From JAOPZW01 sp963803375 (GTDB lineage: Bacteria > Actinomycetota > Thermoleophilia > Solirubrobacterales > Solirubrobacteraceae), in NCBI GenBank assembly GCA_963803375.1, contig CAWDMB010000001.1, forward strand, positions 248,001 through 312,000: a DNA stretch of 64,000 nt, read 5' to 3'. A program made the position numbers and the translations under genes. The notes below the pieces were generated by a model. It worked only from the letters and a program-made list of their open reading frames with translations, was not told the DNA's origin and did not search any database. Shown here piece after piece: positions 63,168 through 64,000 of this stretch; the stretch's first letter is position 1, and every line of letters begins with the position of its first letter.

Positions 63168-64000
63168 TCACGCCCGCTCGGCGTCGAGCCCCACGCGATG
63201 GGCGACGGCCGCGGCCTCGGTGCGGCTGCGAACGTCGAGCTTCGCCAGGATCCGCGAGACGTGGACGCTCGCCGTCTTCTCGGCCATGTACAGCGCCGCG
63301 CCGATCTCGCGGTTCGTGCGCCCCTCGGCGACGAGGACGAGAACCTGGCGCTCCCGCGGGGTGAGCCCGAAGGGATCGTCGTCGTCGCCGGTCCCGGCCG
63401 CGTCGGGCTCGGACGCGGGCGCCGCGTCGTCGAGGCGCAGCCGCGCGCGGGCCGCAAGGCCCCGGACCTCGCTCTCCAGCCAGCGCGCGCCGAGGCGCCG
63501 CGCGGTGGCCAGCGCGGCGGAGGCCGGACCGGCGGCCGCCTCGCGCGCGCCGGCCTCGACCTGGGCCTCGGCCTCGCGCAGGCGGGCGCGCGCCGCGGCG
63601 TACGGCCGGCCCACCGCGTCCCACGCGCCGGCCGCCGACGCCCACGCGGACGCGCCGGGGCGGCCGCGGGCGCGGCCCACGTCGGCCACGGCGGTCGCGT
63701 GCAGCGCCTGCTCCACGGGCCGGGAGCCCTCGGCCGCGGCGGCCACGCGCTCGAGGAACGCCTCCCCACGGGCGACCGCGCCGGCCGCGACATCGTCGTC
63801 GCCGAGATCCCGCGCGCGTTCGGCGCGGTCGGCCTCGACCGCGACCCCCGCTGCCGCGACCTGCGCGACGCGGGAGACGTCCTCCGTGCAGAACTCGATC
63901 CGGTCCAGGGCGAGGTCGACCGCGCCCGCCGCGGCGTCGAGGTCCCCCCGGCGGCGATTGAGCTCGGCCTGCAGCGCACCGAGCGGCGCGATGATCTGCG
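63168..64000 (-). CDS. LuxR-family regulator with helical-repeat region (5' end outside window)
   Basis: The frame stays open to the window edge, so ~277 C-terminal residues are seen. The last ~60 form a LuxR HTH (FGLTPRERQVLVLVAEGRTN, MAEKTASVHVSRILAKLDVR). An acidic linker (DDDDP) and alanine/arginine-rich TPR-like helices precede it. By family, the missing part is probably an AAA ATPase or adenylate-cyclase-type module. Confidence 0.8.
   Translation of the reverse strand, partial: QIIAPLGALQAELNRRRGDLDAAAGAVDLALDRIEFCTEDVSRVAQVAAAGVAVEADRAERARDLGDDDVAAGAVARGEAFLERVAAAAEGSRPVEQALHATAVADVGRARGRPGASAWASAAGAWDAVGRPYAAARARLREAEAQVEAGAREAAAGPASAALATARRLGARWLESEVRGLAARARLRLDDAAPASEPDAAGTGDDDDPFGLTPRERQVLVLVAEGRTNREIGAALYMAEKTASVHVSRILAKLDVRSRTEAAAVAHRVGLDAERA

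Overview
The window is chromosomal DNA of very high GC from an actinobacterium. Three things make the Thermoleophilia/Solirubrobacterales group (Conexibacter, Patulibacter, Solirubrobacter relatives) the best guess: a Bacillus-like large SRP RNA next to dnaX-ybaB-recR, a succinate dehydrogenase whose third subunit is a cysteine-rich (SdhE/HdrB-type) protein instead of membrane anchors, and the general gene mix. The taxonomic placement is inference; no 16S gene is present.

Layout. 1-3.67 kb is the right end of an actinomycete integrative element (AICE): a sigma-region-2/HTH protein, a RepSA-like initiator, Xis, a tyrosine integrase and an att site that is the 3' half of tRNA-Ser(CGA). 3.67-8.48 kb is a second block closed by another copy of the same att core, without an integrase. 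It carries a beheaded hydrolase, a methyltransferase + FAD-oxidase operon and a LuxR-type regulator. 8.6-10.4 kb is a decaying MarR/SRPBCC/GyrI-like cluster. 10.7-24.8 kb is mostly chromosomal: acetate permease, STAS protein, M29 aminopeptidase, tRNA-Ser(GGA), flavoprotein, a presenilin-like nine-TM protein next to a NUDIX gene, GH3 glucosidase, NAD kinase, cation/proton antiporter, gluconokinase and PAP2 phosphatase. 24.96-30.71 kb is a second island, inserted in tRNA-Val(CAC). It holds hicAB, a wrecked ECF sigma gene and an overlapping pair encoding a phage-portal-like protein and a four-TM membrane protein. 31.2-34.6 kb is the core block SRP RNA-dnaX-ybaB-recR. 34.7-41.3 kb is an accessory zone of hydrolases, a methyltransferase, TetR genes (one intact, one a deleted copy) and a secreted ScyD-like protein.

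41.4-64 kb is mainly metabolism: PfkB-type sugar kinase + phosphoglucose isomerase, GH15, a secreted serine hydrolase, lysC-asd (aspartate pathway), sdhA-sdhB-sdhE, a site-2 protease with CBS domains, TetR + acyl-CoA dehydrogenase, icd-mdh (with sdh, three TCA steps within 10 kb), then small regulators and L-2-hydroxyglutarate oxidase, ending in a truncated LuxR gene.

Several otherwise good genes carry single-base frameshifts (about 9.79, 31.71, 36.0, 41.03 and 45.95 kb). Either the assembly has indel errors or the accessory regions are decaying; only read-level data can separate the two.
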